Assembly (NCBI GenBank): GCA_039028635.1 | Contig: JBCCHV010000024.1 | Location: 1-64,000, forward strand | Length of the DNA stretch: 64,000 nt | Direction of reading: 5' to 3' | Source of the DNA: Acidobacteriota bacterium | GTDB taxonomy: Bacteria > Acidobacteriota > Thermoanaerobaculia > Multivoradales > JBCCEF01 | Part shown: piece by piece, positions 33,917 to 42,133 of the stretch | Layout of the letters: the number at the start of each line of letters is the position of its first letter | How positions within the stretch are numbered: the stretch's first letter is position 1 | Program-made: the position numbers and the translations under genes | The notes under the pieces: generated by a model | Seen by the model: only the letters and a program-made list of their open reading frames with translations | Databases searched by the model: none | Told to the model about the DNA's origin: nothing

Positions 33917-33976
33917 AAGCGGCAAAAAAGTTTCAATTTGTAATAAATTAAAATCTAATAATCTTAAAAATTGGAT
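33917..33976 (-). promoter_or_regulatory. AT-rich putative promoter of the peptide-protease unit
   Basis: About 55 bases with hardly any G or C, unlike the surroundings. On the minus strand it includes TTGAAA (about 33936-33931) ahead of a T-tract and runs like TTTTAATTTATTA that resemble an UP element. It lies 85-140 bases before the peptide ATG, suggesting separate transcription of peptide and protease. No convincing -10 can be paired. Confidence 0.4.
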
Positions 33977-34033
33977 CAGACAGCGAGCCGCGCCCTTCTT
34001 CTGGGTAGCGGTTCTAGAAACGCCTGCCGAGAT

Positions 34034-37000
34034 TCAGTCGAGCCGGCCCTGCTGAACGAACCCGGCCCAGTAGAAGGGCGCGTTGAATCTGTCACTCTCG
34101 AGAAGGCCGAGCTGGGCGTCGCGAAGCGCTGCGCTGGCGGAGAGGTCATGATCCCAGTAGGCTTTGTGGAGGTCCTCCATGAGGACACTGGTAGCGGCGT
34201 CATCGACGGCCCAGAGGCTCACGACCAAACGGGCAGTACCGGCCTGGAAGAAGGCCTGGGTCATCCCGAGGAATCCTTCGACTGCTGTCTCCTCGCCGAG
34301 TGCGGTCTCACAGCCACTGAGAACCACTAGGTCGGCTCGGAGGTCGAGCTGGCGAATGTCGCGGTCGGTCAAGAATCCATTGACCTCTCGTCCACCTTCG
34401 TCAAAGCGCGAGAGCCACAGTCCGTGGCGCTGCGGATCGCGATGAAGCACGGCATGGGTCGAGAACTGGATGACTCCGAAGTTGGCGAGCAGACCTTCGA
34501 GAATTCTCTGGCGGTTTGCCTCGAAGCGGAAGAAGGTTTTGGATTCCTCGACGAGTTCGGCGATGTTCTCGCCCTCGAGCCGAGCGTAGCGGAGGCGCGG
34601 GAATTTGCTCGCAATGGGATCGTGCGCGCCTTCGTTGCTCTCGAAGAGTCGACTGTCCAAAACAGGGTCGCCGACAACCGCTAGGGATGGGGTCTTGGAA
34701 CGGCGTTTCGATTGGCTTTGCAACTGGTACCAGGACGGCGCTGATGGGAAAGTCGTCAGTTGGAAGTTGTGAATCAACGAGCCTGGCGAGTTCTCTGTTG
34801 TCCACGGGAGTGCAGCCCAGGGAACGTAGTGGGAGACCCCGTCGGGAATGATCAGCCATCGCTCGACATTGGCGAGCCAGTCTCCTTCCCGTTCAACGAG
34901 GTCGGCCAGGAGAGTCTTCGAGAGCTCGTCGAGAGCCGGTGTCGAGGCGGTGCCAGGTTTGCGGTACTGCTTCTCCTGAATCTCTTCATAGGCCTTCTTG
35001 ATGACGGTACTGAGCTGCTGCCTGGGCGGTAGCTCGAAGCTCTCGAAGCGGTCGCGGGTGAGAGCCCAGAGAAAGCTACGTTCTGTTCCAAGGGCGAGGG
35101 TGACGACAAGTGTCTTTTCGCTCGGTAACGCGTCTCGAACCTGCGCCAGACTGACTCGCTGATCACGCAGCTTCTCGATCAGCGCCTCGTCGCTAGGAGT
35201 CAAGAGCCTCTGCTGAGCCCTCCGTAGCTCCGACTCGACGAGCTCAAGACGTGCCTGGAGTTCTTCGAGAGTGGATTCGCCGGCTTCGGAACCAGGAGAC
35301 CGGCTCCACAAACCCTCGGTGATTCTTCGATCAATGTCCGAGCGCTTGCTTTCCAGCTCCTCGAGCTCTCTCCGCTGATTGACCGTCAGAAATTTACGGC
35401 CATCGTCCGAGCCCATCAGCAGGCTTTCCAGCATGGTCAGACCGCGAGCTCGACCGTGAAGAGCGAATGCCTGCTCTTGATGCCCTTCCTCGGGGCTCAG
35501 GCGTTCGAGCTCCATTCGGGTATCGATCGCGAGCTCGAAGGCTGACAGGCTTCGGCGATGGAGCTGCTGGCGTGCTTCGAGATCCAGGCCGAGGAGGCGA
35601 AGCTCGCCATATTCATCGACGGCCTTATCGGCAATCTCTGCGGCCTTCTCGGGATCTCGATAGCGGACCGAGCGCGCAAGGCCCTCATAGGCCTCGGCGA
35701 GCCCCCGCTGCAAGGCGGACGATTCGAGAACTTCGATCGCTTGGCTGAACAGCTCTTCTGCGGAGGTCGAATCTTGATCGCGCAACTCCAGATGGCCGAG
35801 CTTGTTAAGGACGAGGGCGAGATTGCCTTTGTCTCCGAGCTGATCGGACAAGCTTCTTGCCTCTTCGAGTCTTGATCTCCCTTCCTCGATCCGTCCAGCA
35901 GCGATGGCGAGTTGGCCGAGATCTTGGAGAGTCGTTGCTTCACCTCGACGATCTTTGGATTGTTGCCGCTTCTCGAGGGCTCGGCCAAAGAGGGCTGCGG
36001 CTTTCTGTAGCTCCCCACGGGCTGCTTCGAATTGCGCTAGGCGATTGAGGAGTGTTCCCTGGAGGGCCGCCGAGGGTTCTTCAGCGAGCGCCTGCTCGAA
36101 GCGCTGGATCCCACCCCGAGTGTCGCCTCGAAGCGCGAGGTTGTCGCCCAGATTGTTGAGGACTTTGGCGATGTCTTCCGATCGACGGTCTTGGAGCCCT
36201 TCGAAGGCAGTGAGGGCAGCGAGGAACTGATCTCCGGCTTCGCGCAGGGCGCCGATCGCATTGAGAACGATGCCGAGGTTGTTGTTGGTGATGGCCTCTC
36301 CCAACTCGTCTTCGGCGAGGCGACGGCGAGGAAGATTCGCGCGGTGTATCTCCTCGGCCTCACGGAAGCGGCCGATCATGCGTAGAACTTCACCGCGCTG
36401 GTTCTCAGCCGTCGCTTGTGCCCAGAGAGACCCGATGGTGCCAAAGAGCTCGGCGGCCTGGGAAAAGTATGAAACTGCCTGTGAGCTTGCCCCTTGGTAC
36501 CAGGCGCACTCACCGAGGTAGCGGCGGGAGTAGGCTTCGCGTTGGAGCGTCGCTCGGACTACGGAAAGAGGTGTGCCGGGATTGAAAGCCGATCCGAAGA
36601 CTTGACTCACAGCTGGCGCAGAAGCCAAGAGTCGGTCGTCGGCAGTGCCAGTAAGCTGCGACAGCAGATCAGGCGACAAGGTTCCGTCGTTGCGGCGAGC
36701 GCCGATCTTCTCGAGCTCCTCGACGGTCGAACCGAAGTCGCCGCAAGCTTCTCGCAGGTTATTCGCCTGCCGGAGTTTCTCCGCTGCTGTAAGGTGGCGT
36801 TCGGCTCGCTCAAGGGTCTGGTCTGCGAACGTTGCCGTTCTCGGAGTCGACCACCGGTGTCGATAGTGGCCTCCTGGTTCGCTGGCGAAGGCGTGGAGGC
36901 GGACTCTGTACTCGCCCGATTCCATGGCTACGAAGTGAACCATTTCAAGCCCGCGGTCGTGCTGCGGAAGAAAGGAATCGACCGCTGGTAGCTCCCCTGA

Positions 37001-37168
37001 CTTCGGAGTGACAGGGATCAACTCGACATCAACTCCATGCTGCTCTACCTCGAGGCGAGCTGTTTCGCCGGCCGCTAGATAGATCGACGTCTCAAAGGTC
37101 TCGTCGCCGGCGAGAAAGGGCAGGCCTGGACCGCAGGCGACGGCGAAAAGCACCGGCACCAGTAGCAA
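34034..37168 (-). CDS. Lipoprotein TPR-CHAT protease with PPC-like N-terminal domain
   Basis: A 1044-residue protein. LLVPVLFAVAC is a lipobox signal (Cys12), although the only usual start, TTG 37168, leaves no positive charges; the frame is open upstream to include ELSCVLYLL but without ATG/GTG. Residues ~20-115 resemble a PPC beta-sandwich (SIYLAAGETARLEVEQHG, ESGEYRVRLHAF). Residues ~115-590 are TPR repeats (for example ENQRGEVLRMIGRFREAEEI, NNLGDNLALRGDTRGGIQRF, QDLGQLAIAAGRIEEGRSRL), followed by a coiled coil (~620-690) and a CHAT caspase-like domain (~700-1044) with His905 in IQFSTHAVLHRD and Cys953 in LVVLSGCETALGEE. Both catalytic residues are present. It is preceded by an anti-sigma-like protein and an ECF sigma factor in the same operon. 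Confidence 0.88.
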   Translation of the reverse strand: MLLVPVLFAVACGPGLPFLAGDETFETSIYLAAGETARLEVEQHGVDVELIPVTPKSGELPAVDSFLPQHDRGLEMVHFVAMESGEYRVRLHAFASEPGGHYRHRWSTPRTATFADQTLERAERHLTAAEKLRQANNLREACGDFGSTVEELEKIGARRNDGTLSPDLLSQLTGTADDRLLASAPAVSQVFGSAFNPGTPLSVVRATLQREAYSRRYLGECAWYQGASSQAVSYFSQAAELFGTIGSLWAQATAENQRGEVLRMIGRFREAEEIHRANLPRRRLAEDELGEAITNNNLGIVLNAIGALREAGDQFLAALTAFEGLQDRRSEDIAKVLNNLGDNLALRGDTRGGIQRFEQALAEEPSAALQGTLLNRLAQFEAARGELQKAAALFGRALEKRQQSKDRRGEATTLQDLGQLAIAAGRIEEGRSRLEEARSLSDQLGDKGNLALVLNKLGHLELRDQDSTSAEELFSQAIEVLESSALQRGLAEAYEGLARSVRYRDPEKAAEIADKAVDEYGELRLLGLDLEARQQLHRRSLSAFELAIDTRMELERLSPEEGHQEQAFALHGRARGLTMLESLLMGSDDGRKFLTVNQRRELEELESKRSDIDRRITEGLWSRSPGSEAGESTLEELQARLELVESELRRAQQRLLTPSDEALIEKLRDQRVSLAQVRDALPSEKTLVVTLALGTERSFLWALTRDRFESFELPPRQQLSTVIKKAYEEIQEKQYRKPGTASTPALDELSKTLLADLVEREGDWLANVERWLIIPDGVSHYVPWAALPWTTENSPGSLIHNFQLTTFPSAPSWYQLQSQSKRRSKTPSLAVVGDPVLDSRLFESNEGAHDPIASKFPRLRYARLEGENIAELVEESKTFFRFEANRQRILEGLLANFGVIQFSTHAVLHRDPQRHGLWLSRFDEGGREVNGFLTDRDIRQLDLRADLVVLSGCETALGEETAVEGFLGMTQAFFQAGTARLVVSLWAVDDAATSVLMEDLHKAYWDHDLSASAALRDAQLGLLESDRFNAPFYWAGFVQQGRLD

Positions 37169-37251
37169 GAGGTAGAGAACGCAACTCAGCTCTACGGTTT
37201 GCCGGATTTCTCTCCCTTGTCGGAAGAGACGAGGAGCAGAATGGTTCGAAT

Positions 37252-38040
37252 CTATGGTTCGGGGCAGATCTCGAAGTCCTGGAAGTCGCGGTTCGAACCG
37301 TCTTGGGCGGTCACTTGGACAGCGTAGCTGGCGGGCGCTAAGTCCGTTGGTGGCAGCGTGACGAAGAACTCGCTATGACCATCCCATGCGATCGAACCTT
37401 GCGCAAGAATCTGGTCCCGAGCATCGAGCACTTGAATCTCGAGGGTCTGGGCGCCGCTGCCCGCGATTCGGTTCGGCTGGACCCCCACAGCTCCGACGGC
37501 AGCAGAACTGTGCTGTAAGCAGGTGATCTCGTTCTCAGGGCCACGAAGCCGGTCGGTTGGCTCGGAGACTGCTCCGACCGAAGGTCTATCAGCAGACACT
37601 CTCACTTGAGCGACCTCCGCCGGCTGCGGTCGGGAGAGCAAAGTCACCAGGGTGACCAGAGCGATGCAGGCGGCGAGGCCGGCGTAGAGCCACTTGGTGG
37701 ATCCGTGGGCCGCCGCGGCGGCGGCCGCGGGTGCTGGTTGGACGGAGTCGGCGGCAGCTTCGCCTCTGTTGGCGGACGCCCTTTGGGGAGGACCGAGGAC
37801 GCGAGAACGGATTCTCGCCAGTGCCGCGGCTTCTTCCGGCGAAGGCGGTGCGGTGATCTCTGCGAGCAGCTCGCGACAGCTCTCGCACCTTTCGAGGTGG
37901 GCGGCGATCCGAAGCTCATCGAGGCGCGACAGGTCGCCCTCGGAGAAGCAATGGAGATCCGCTTCGCTCACGTGCCGGCGAATTTGATGCTCTCTCAGCT
38001 CTTCGAGAATCTGGTCGAGCTCTTGGTCTTTCTCTTCCAT
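37252..38040 (-). CDS. Zinc-finger anti-sigma-like transmembrane protein
   Basis: ATG 38040 gives 262 residues (a GTG at 38055 is an alternative). Cytosolic residues 1-60 carry the ZAS-type zinc motif His48-x3-Cys52-x2-Cys55 in RIAAHLERCESCRELLAEIT. An Ala/Pro-rich linker leads to one transmembrane helix (WLYAGLAACIALVTLVTLLS, 117-136). The exported part (~140-262) is beta-rich (QTLEIQVLDARDQILAQGSI, LAPASYAVQVTAQDG). This is the topology of an anti-sigma factor: zinc domain for the sigma factor inside, sensor outside. It lies between the ECF sigma gene (27 bases upstream) and the TPR-CHAT gene (83 bases downstream). Confidence 0.8.
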   Translation of the reverse strand: MEEKDQELDQILEELREHQIRRHVSEADLHCFSEGDLSRLDELRIAAHLERCESCRELLAEITAPPSPEEAAALARIRSRVLGPPQRASANRGEAAADSVQPAPAAAAAAAHGSTKWLYAGLAACIALVTLVTLLSRPQPAEVAQVRVSADRPSVGAVSEPTDRLRGPENEITCLQHSSAAVGAVGVQPNRIAGSGAQTLEIQVLDARDQILAQGSIAWDGHSEFFVTLPPTDLAPASYAVQVTAQDGSNRDFQDFEICPEP

Positions 38041-38067
38041 GGCGGCACCTGTCACAAGTCCTGGGCT

Positions 38068-38793
38068 TCAGTCCGTGTCCTGGTCCGTTGGCTCCGATTC
38101 CGCGGCATCGAGACAACGGCGCAGTCGCTGTCGGCCGGTCGAGAGATGGCTCTTGACCGCGTCGCGGGAGATGCCGAGGGCCTTGGCGATCTCGCTGTAG
38201 CTCTGCCCCCAGCTACGGAGCAGCACCACTTCCCGCTGCCTTCTGGAGAGCTGATCGAGACAGCGCTCTACCTGTTCGATCTTCTCGCGACTTTGCAGCG
38301 CCCTTTCGGGGTCTTCGTGGGGATCTTCGACCCCTTCCGCTTCGTCGAAGACGAGATCCAAGGAGACCTCGTCGTGCCTACGTTTGAGGGTGTTCCCGGA
38401 TCGCAGAAACTCTTTGAGCTTGTTGGCCGCGATCGAGTAGACCCAGGTCGTGAAGCTGGATCGACCCTCGAATGTGTCCCTACTTCTTATGATGCTGTTT
38501 AGCGTGAGTTGGGTGAGGTCTTCAGTATCTTCAAAGGTTCCGCGTTTGCCGAGATTGCGCCGGAAGTACCGCAAAAGCAGCGGGGCGTAGACCTCGAAGA
38601 GCTCTTCGTCGGTGGCGGGAGGGTCGATCACGGCAGCGGTCGATGGCGGGTCAGTTCTCGGTTGCCCGATCAGGGATCGAAGTCCCGTGGTTGGTGCGAG
38701 TTGCTTCTGGAGCCGGGGTGCCCCGACGGAATGCATGGCGACCCTGCTGCGGGACGCCCGATGCAGGGCGGAGTATAACTCCGCTCGAAACAT
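38068..38793 (-). CDS. ECF-type RNA polymerase sigma factor
   Basis: Up to 241 residues; region 2 is at ~68-135 (YAPLLLRYFRRNLGKRGTFE, DLTQLTLNSIIRSRDTFEGR, SSFTTWVYSIAANKLKEFLR) and region 4 at ~178-228 (LDQLSRRQREVVLLRSWGQS, YSEIAKALGISRDAVKSHLS). Regions 1.1 and 3 are absent, so it is an ECF sigma. The true start may be ATG 38736 (MHSVGAPRLQ), because the sequence just before 38793 is AT-rich and lacks a ribosome binding site. First gene of the operon with the zinc-finger membrane protein and the TPR-CHAT protease. Confidence 0.9.
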   Translation of the reverse strand: MFRAELYSALHRASRSRVAMHSVGAPRLQKQLAPTTGLRSLIGQPRTDPPSTAAVIDPPATDEELFEVYAPLLLRYFRRNLGKRGTFEDTEDLTQLTLNSIIRSRDTFEGRSSFTTWVYSIAANKLKEFLRSGNTLKRRHDEVSLDLVFDEAEGVEDPHEDPERALQSREKIEQVERCLDQLSRRQREVVLLRSWGQSYSEIAKALGISRDAVKSHLSTGRQRLRRCLDAAESEPTDQDTD

Positions 38794-38818
38794 TCAAATA
38801 GCTAAATGAGGGCCTGCC

Positions 38819-39226
38819 TCAAGGCTGGTCGGAACGTTTGCGCAATCCCGATGCCCAGGCCGCGGCCGCGAGCAAGAGGCCCGCGATGGTGTAGAGCAAC
38901 AGGCTGCGCTGGGCCAGAGGCCAGAGGAGCGGGCGCGGTGGAGCGCCGGCGGCGGCCGCAGCCAGCACGGCCACCGGACCGCGAAAGAGCCATCCGATCC
39001 ATCCGGCGTAGAGGCCGGTGAGGAGCAGGTTGCCGCCGCGCTCGGCGAGCAGCGCGAAGAGGGCGGTGAGGGCGATCGCCTCGAGAACCCAGGCACCGAC
39101 CACGGTGGTGGCTGGAACTTGGGCCGTCGGGTTTTCCACCACGCTCTGGAAAAAGGCGATGGCCAGAATCAGCAGCGGCAGGGCCCAAAGATAGAAGCGT
39201 CGCAATGTGGAGGCATGATAACTCAC
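38819..39226 (-). CDS. Small multispanning membrane protein, unknown
   Basis: A 135-residue protein with four hydrophobic helices: FYLWALPLLILAIAFFQSVV, TVVGAWVLEAIALTALFALL, GWLFRGPVAVLAAAAAG and LLLYTIAGLLLAAAAWASGL, ending in a basic, polar tail. No family recognised. It is in the same direction as and 25 bases ahead of the sigma factor gene but has normal high GC, so it probably belongs to the older backbone. Divergent from the DUF2064 gene. Confidence 0.55.
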   Translation of the reverse strand: MSYHASTLRRFYLWALPLLILAIAFFQSVVENPTAQVPATTVVGAWVLEAIALTALFALLAERGGNLLLTGLYAGWIGWLFRGPVAVLAAAAAGAPPRPLLWPLAQRSLLLYTIAGLLLAAAAWASGLRKRSDQP

Positions 39227-39311
39227 TGAGGCGCGGTATATTGGCTCGTGTCCGATGCCCTCCGGTCACCGGTAATCCGTTCAGCGGCTGGCGGCGTATG
39301 GACCATTGAAC

Positions 39312-40076
39312 ATGCACTCGCGCCGCTCCCAGCCCACGCTTCTCGTCTTCACCCTCGGCGCCGATCGCGAGGTCGATCGACGGCCTCTCCTGCCGGCGCC
39401 GTTGCGCGCCCGCGAGGTCGAGCTGCGGCGGGCCTGGCTGGCGGCGACCCTCGACATCGGGCGCCAGTTGGGCTGTTGTCTGGAGGTTTCGACACCGGCG
39501 CCGCTCGCCCTCGGCGGTGACGTTCGCCATCGGTCGCAGGTCGGTCACGACTTCGGCAGTCGCTTTGCGGCGGCTTTCGCTGCCGCCCTCGAGACCAGCT
39601 CGGGACCGGTGGTCGCCGTCGGTGCCGACTCGCCGGCATTCGGGGCCGGCCATCTGCGGCGGGCCCTGGCCTTGCTGGCCTCCCGTCCGGACCGGGTGGT
39701 GCTGGGGCCGAGCCGCGATGGTGGTGTCTACTTGATCGCCACCGCCACCCCCGTTCCCGGTCTTGCGGAAGAGGTTCGCTGGTGTCGCCGCGACACCTCG
39801 CGAAGTCTGCGCCAGGCCCTCGAGGCCCTCGGCCGCGAGGTGGTCGAGCTCGATCCGCTGCACGACGTCGACGGTCCGGCGGACCTTCAGCGCTGGCTCG
39901 GATCGCGCCACTTCGTCGCCGACCTCGCGCCTCTGGCGGTCACTCTGCGCCGCCTGCTGGCCCGGTGGATTCGCCCTGCTTGTCCGCGTCGTCTCGGCAG
40001 ACCGCTGCAAGCCCCGGTCGCTTTCTCACTGGCCCGCGCCCCGCCGATCCCGGCGTCCGCCTCCGCCACGATCTGA
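39312..40076 (+). CDS. DUF2064 (TIGR04282-type) nucleotidyl/glycosyltransferase-like protein
   Basis: ATG 39312 gives 254 residues (TTG 39306 also possible). The core fits DUF2064 glycosyltransferases: HDFGSRFAAAFAAALE, VVAVGADSPAFGAGHLRRAL (containing the GxDSP acidic motif) and DRVVLGPSRDGGVYLIATAT, followed by DTSRSLRQALEALGREVVEL and LDPLHDVDGPADLQRW. These are characteristic of rSAM/selenodomain-associated transferase 1 proteins. The first ~40 residues usually hold PxxxxxKTRL-type substrates motifs that are degenerate here. DUF2064 genes are often near arsenosugar radical SAM genes, which agrees with the radical SAM and ArsM-like genes downstream. Confidence 0.75.
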   Translation: MHSRRSQPTLLVFTLGADREVDRRPLLPAPLRAREVELRRAWLAATLDIGRQLGCCLEVSTPAPLALGGDVRHRSQVGHDFGSRFAAAFAAALETSSGPVVAVGADSPAFGAGHLRRALALLASRPDRVVLGPSRDGGVYLIATATPVPGLAEEVRWCRRDTSRSLRQALEALGREVVELDPLHDVDGPADLQRWLGSRHFVADLAPLAVTLRRLLARWIRPACPRRLGRPLQAPVAFSLARAPPIPASASATI

Positions 40077-40167
40077 CGCTTTGATGGCTGCGCGTCGCCC
40101 CGTCGTGGGCCGCGCTTTCGCGTAGTCCTCCGACTGCTCCGGAGGTCTGTGCTCGAGGGATCGACGA

Positions 40168-41058
40168 ATGACCGAGTCTGCTTATCCACAAGACGGCCTG
40201 CCGGCGCCGGAAGTCCACCTGACGGCGCTCGACACGCTTTGGTTCCAAGTTTCCGGCACGGTCTGCAACCTGGCCTGTAGTCACTGCTTCATCTCTTGCT
40301 CGCCGACCAACAAGACCCACCAGATGATGTCCCTCGAGAAGGTGCAGGGCTACCTCGACGAGGCGGCGCTGCTGGGGGTCAAGGAGTTCTACTTCACCGG
40401 CGGCGAGCCGTTCCTGAACCCGCAGATGGAGGCCATCCTGGAAGCCGCCCTGGCGGTGGGGCCGGCCAGCGTGCTGACCAACGGCCTGCTCCTCGACGAG
40501 GGCCGCTGCCAGCGGCTGAAGGGCCTACAGGACGGCTCCGAATACTCCCTCGACGTGCGCGTTTCCCTCGATGGCTACGACGCCGCGACCAACGACGCGA
40601 TTCGCGGCGTGGGCACCTTCGATCGCGTTCTCGCGGCGGTGCGCCGGCTGCTCGACGTCGGCCTCAATCCGGTCCTGACGGTCACCGAGGTCTACGGCGA
40701 CTCGGGCACCGAGGCGGGCAAGGCGCGCTTTTTCGAGCTGCTGCGCGGGTTGGGAGCCGACAAGCCTCGCCTCAAGGTGCTGCCGGTGTTTCAGATCGGC
40801 TCCGAAGCGGAGCGCGGCGGCGCCTACGAGAGCTGGCAGAAGCTGCGCGGCATCGACGCCCCGGACGGAAGTTGGGAGCACCTGCAGTGCAGCGCCTGTC
40901 GCATGGTGACGGACCACGGCGTGTGGGTCTGCCCGATTCTGGTGAACGAGCCTGAGGGCAAGATGGGGGAACGCTTGGCGGATACCCTCGACACTTTCCC
41001 CCTCGAGCACCCGGCGTGCTGGACCTGCCACGTTTTCGGCGTCAGCTGCCGGACCTGA
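40168..41058 (+). CDS. Radical SAM enzyme with SPASM-like C-terminal cysteines
   Basis: A 296-residue protein. The iron-sulfur motif is Cys33-x3-Cys37-x2-Cys40 in VCNLACSHCFISC, followed by EFYFTGGEPFLNPQMEAILE (the GGEP motif binding SAM), VLTNGLLLDEG and DVRVSLDGYDAATNDAIRG. The C-terminus has further cysteines (LQCSACRMVTDHGVWVCP and PACWTCHVFGVSC) that could ligate an auxiliary cluster. The substrate is unknown. Seventeen bases before a metallophosphoesterase-like gene and close to an ArsM-type methyltransferase, so a role in making an organic arsenic or related metabolite is suspected. Confidence 0.85.
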   Translation: MTESAYPQDGLPAPEVHLTALDTLWFQVSGTVCNLACSHCFISCSPTNKTHQMMSLEKVQGYLDEAALLGVKEFYFTGGEPFLNPQMEAILEAALAVGPASVLTNGLLLDEGRCQRLKGLQDGSEYSLDVRVSLDGYDAATNDAIRGVGTFDRVLAAVRRLLDVGLNPVLTVTEVYGDSGTEAGKARFFELLRGLGADKPRLKVLPVFQIGSEAERGGAYESWQKLRGIDAPDGSWEHLQCSACRMVTDHGVWVCPILVNEPEGKMGERLADTLDTFPLEHPACWTCHVFGVSCRT

Positions 41059-41074
41059 GGACGAGGCCGAGACG

Positions 41075-42088
41075 ATGGCGAATCGCATTCCCGAAGACCA
41101 GGAACGGCGCCGGCAGCGCGCCGCCGAGCGCGCCAAGCTGACCCGTCACCGGGGCCTGGCGACCTGGGGCGAGAAGCTGGTGCCCCTCGGCGAGTTTCGC
41201 GATGCCGTCGAGCAAGCCGGTCACCGCCTGTCGCCGGAACAGCGCCAAGAAGCGGTGCACGGTTATCGCGCCGCTCAGCCGACGGCGATTTCGGTCGAAG
41301 GGCCGTGGAGCCGAATCGCCGTCTTCGGCGGCGTCTACAACAATCATCAGGCCCTGGCGGCGGTCCTCGAGGAGGCCACCCGGCGCGGTGCCGAAGCGAT
41401 CTACTGCCTGGGCGATCTGGGCGGCTTCGGGCCGAGCCCGGAAAAGGTCTGGCCGCTGCTCGAGCAAGGTGCCGTGCGCACCATCCAGGGCAATTACGAA
41501 GAGTCTCTGGCCAGTGGCCGCGAGGACTGCAACTGCGGCTACACGGATCCGCGCGACAACCACTTTGCGCGCATTTCCTACGGCTACACGGACCAGAACT
41601 GCTCGGCCGAGTTCAAGGCCTGGATGGGTGAGCTGCCGCTCCAGCGGCGGGTTCGGGTCGGCTGCCGCGAGCTGCTGCTGGTGCACGGCTCGCCGCGGCG
41701 CATCAACGAGTTCCTGTTCGCCTCGTCGGCGCCGGCAGCGTTTCTCGAAGTCCTGCTCGACCAGAACGCCTGCGACGGTTTGCTCTGCACCCACACCGGC
41801 CTGCACTGGCATCGCCGGCTGCCGTCGGGCCGCGATGCGATCAATGTCGGCGTGATCGGTCGACCCGCCAACGATGGCGATTCGCGAGTCTGGTTCGCCA
41901 TGCTGGAGGAGCGCTCCGGCGACCTCGAGGTCGAGCTGGTGCCGCTCGTCTACGACCACCAGGCCCTGGCGCAGGAGATGCGCCGCGAAGAGCTGCCGGA
42001 GGAGTTCGTCGAGACCATCCTGACGGGATGGTGGACGACCTGCCTGGAGATTCTGCCGCCGCGGGAGCGGGCGTCCTCGAAACACTGA
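41075..42088 (+). CDS. Metallophosphoesterase-like protein with altered first motif
   Basis: A 337-residue protein. Residues ~80-290 follow the calcineurin-like phosphodiesterase pattern: AVFGGVYNNHQALAAVL, YCLGDLGGFGPSPEKVWPLL (GDxxGxGP), TIQGNYEESLASG (GNYE), LLLVHGSPRRINEFLF and LLCTHTGLHWHRRLP. However, the first motif is GGVYNNH where active enzymes have GDxHxN, so one metal-site Asp and the His are replaced by Gly and Tyr. The N-terminal ~75 residues are basic and helical and unlike the family. It may be catalytically modified. Co-transcribed with the radical SAM gene upstream (16-base gap). Confidence 0.75.
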   Translation: MANRIPEDQERRRQRAAERAKLTRHRGLATWGEKLVPLGEFRDAVEQAGHRLSPEQRQEAVHGYRAAQPTAISVEGPWSRIAVFGGVYNNHQALAAVLEEATRRGAEAIYCLGDLGGFGPSPEKVWPLLEQGAVRTIQGNYEESLASGREDCNCGYTDPRDNHFARISYGYTDQNCSAEFKAWMGELPLQRRVRVGCRELLLVHGSPRRINEFLFASSAPAAFLEVLLDQNACDGLLCTHTGLHWHRRLPSGRDAINVGVIGRPANDGDSRVWFAMLEERSGDLEVELVPLVYDHQALAQEMRREELPEEFVETILTGWWTTCLEILPPRERASSKH

Positions 42089-42133
42089 CCCAAGTCTCAA
42101 CATCTACCGAAGAGATCCGCGGAGGGATTTCCC

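Noticed and set aside
34034-38793. A type III-E CRISPR (Craspase) locus, suggested by sigma factor plus TPR-CHAT.
   Set aside because: No repeat array, no Cas7-11-like gene and no recognisable Csx30/Csx31 are in the window; the CHAT protein is a predicted lipoprotein, unlike Craspase TPR-CHAT.
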